In this document: positions 62,572 through 64,000 of the stretch, piece after piece
Position numbering within the stretch: the stretch's first letter is position 1
Layout: the number at the start of each line of letters is the position of its first letter
Origin: an uncultured SAR116 cluster alpha proteobacterium
GTDB lineage: Bacteria; Pseudomonadota; Alphaproteobacteria; Puniceispirillales; Puniceispirillaceae
Length of the DNA: 64,000 bases
Direction: 5' to 3'
Assembly: GCA_902583715.1 (NCBI GenBank)
Contig: CACHXC010000001.1
Location: forward strand, 83,049-147,048
Program-made: the position numbers and the translations under genes
The notes under the pieces: generated by a model
The model's database searches: none
Told to the model about the DNA's origin: nothing
The model's input: only the letters and a program-made list of their open reading frames with translations

Positions 62572-64000
62572 GCCACATATTTATGATGACAGGCGGTATC
62601 TGGTCGGGCAAATCTTCTTCCCATGCCAGATAATCTTCGGCATCTTTTAAAACCCCAAAATGCCGGCCGGCAAAAAGCGCACTTCGGTCTATCGGTATAT
62701 TATTTTGATCAAAGCCAGCGGTCGAAGATGTCAGGGTTTTCGAGTCAAGCGGCTGGTCTTGCCACACAAAAATACCGTCGATCTTCCATCCGATTTTGGT
62801 CAATATATGCGCGATCATGTCACCAGTTTCGTGGCATGGCGCGACAATCCCGATGGCAGCCGTATCTGGTTTTTGATCAAGCATAAGGCTTATATTGCAC
62901 CATTGGCTGGCGGCAATATGGCCTGATGCAAATTCAGATGACAGCCGAAAATCAAAAATTGGCGTAGCGTTCGACAGCCAATTTTCAATTAACTGCGGAT
63001 CAGATCTTTCGCCAAGCGTATCATTTTGTGGGGGGGAGGTATGAAGATGATCTGTCTCAACCATAACGATCTCAACATCAAATCCCATACGTGACAGCCA
63101 ATAGGCGGCAAAAGCCGCGCGACTTCCAGAGGCGATGTCAAGCAATAGGATGGGCACATGATATCTGGCGATTGACCGGTCAGTTTGTTGCACAAGGTTG
63201 GTGCCAGATATCTTAATGAGGCGCGATCCAACGAGATACCCGTTGGCGGCGTCATCGGATACATCAAACATAAGGTGGCTGGTGTTGGCTTCAATAAATG
63301 TCTGTAATGTGGCCGGATGAATATATGTGGTTGCAATATGCCATCTGTTCAGAAAATCAGTGACAGGTAATGACAATTCAGTTTCAGCCGCCATTGTTTT
63401 GGTGGCGCCGTGTTCGCGGGTGAAGCCATCAAGTTCCCATGCCTGTGTGCCGCCGCGAAAAATGCCAAAATTTTGGTTATATCCGGCAGCTTTCAGGGTG
63501 TGGGCACCGATGATTGATCGGGTACGGCCAGCACAATGCAACAACACCATATCCACTTGATCATGCAGCCGGTCGATATTTGCCAAAAGCAGACTGTTCG
63601 GCAGGTTGATTGAGCCGGGCAGGGTGAATCTGTTATATTCACCAGCAGGTCTGACATCGACAAGCTGGGCATGTTGATAGTCAGTCACATAGTCTTGTGG
63701 TGTGATTTCCAAAATATCTGACTGGTGCGCCACCACCTCGCCAAATGCTTTTGACCAAACATATTCCCCTTGAACGTAACCGATCACTGGGTTTGTGGGC
63801 GTTGTGGTTTTATGCGGCGTGACATTCCGGTATCCAAGCCTGTCTATATAGTCCATAGCGAAAGTGCTGGCCGAATCTTCCCAATATAGAAAATGAATGG
63901 GAAAATCCCGGTCTGGACATAAAAAGGGCAGGCGGGTTGGCAGAATGGATAGGGGAATATTGGTGCTACCAAACCAATGGCCTTGCACATAGTCACGGCG
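62543..64000 (-). CDS. Multi-domain rhodanese-like protein, N-terminus beyond the right window edge
   Basis: Frame open to the window end (RRDYVQGHWFGSTNIPLSIL...). Repeated rhodanese-like modules; one has VLLHCAGRTRS. Confidence 0.82.
   Translation of the reverse strand, partial: RRDYVQGHWFGSTNIPLSILPTRLPFLCPDRDFPIHFLYWEDSASTFAMDYIDRLGYRNVTPHKTTTPTNPVIGYVQGEYVWSKAFGEVVAHQSDILEITPQDYVTDYQHAQLVDVRPAGEYNRFTLPGSINLPNSLLLANIDRLHDQVDMVLLHCAGRTRSIIGAHTLKAAGYNQNFGIFRGGTQAWELDGFTREHGATKTMAAETELSLPVTDFLNRWHIATTYIHPATLQTFIEANTSHLMFDVSDDAANGYLVGSRLIKISGTNLVQQTDRSIARYHVPILLLDIASGSRAAFAAYWLSRMGFDVEIVMVETDHLHTSPPQNDTLGERSDPQLIENWLSNATPIFDFRLSSEFASGHIAASQWCNISLMLDQKPDTAAIGIVAPCHETGDMIAHILTKIGWKIDGIFVWQDQPLDSKTLTSSTAGFDQNNIPIDRSALFAGRHFGVLKDAEDYLAWEEDLPDQIPPVIINMWHDRLAQTNK

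Overview
The window is mostly ordinary, densely packed core chromosome of an alphaproteobacterium. Gene content and order (ppiD-trpE; tpiA-secG-pyrG-kdsA-eno-ftsB-pdhABC-lpd-lipA-coq10; cinA-pgpA-ispDF; dusB-ntrBC-ntrYX-trkA-hfq; recG/sdhE-mfd) are alphaproteobacterial. A marine SAR116-like lineage is plausible but is inference only. The flanks, about 1-9 kb and 46-64 kb, are more accessory: transporters, a CaiB-type CoA-transferase, a DMGDH-like FAD/GcvT enzyme, a two-subunit aconitase X, an OlsF-like bifunctional acyltransferase, an Xsc-like ThDP enzyme, a pirin and a multi-rhodanese protein. I found no CRISPR array, intact mobile element, rRNA operon, complete tRNA or clear defence system. 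I cannot demonstrate a previously undescribed system here. The observations most worth following up are: NtrC and NtrX that both lack a GAFTGA loop; a two-gene hydrolase/Xsc-like operon followed by a gene with two in-frame stops; a G8-tract frameshift in a PPOX/HugZ-like gene; a DUF502 membrane protein with a histone H1-like Lys/Ala tail; a degraded LysE exporter and tRNA-3'-end-like remnant near the left edge; competing hairpins between eno and ftsB; and an OlsF-like ornithine lipid synthase candidate. All calls were made by reading the sequence and ORF translations. No database searches were run.
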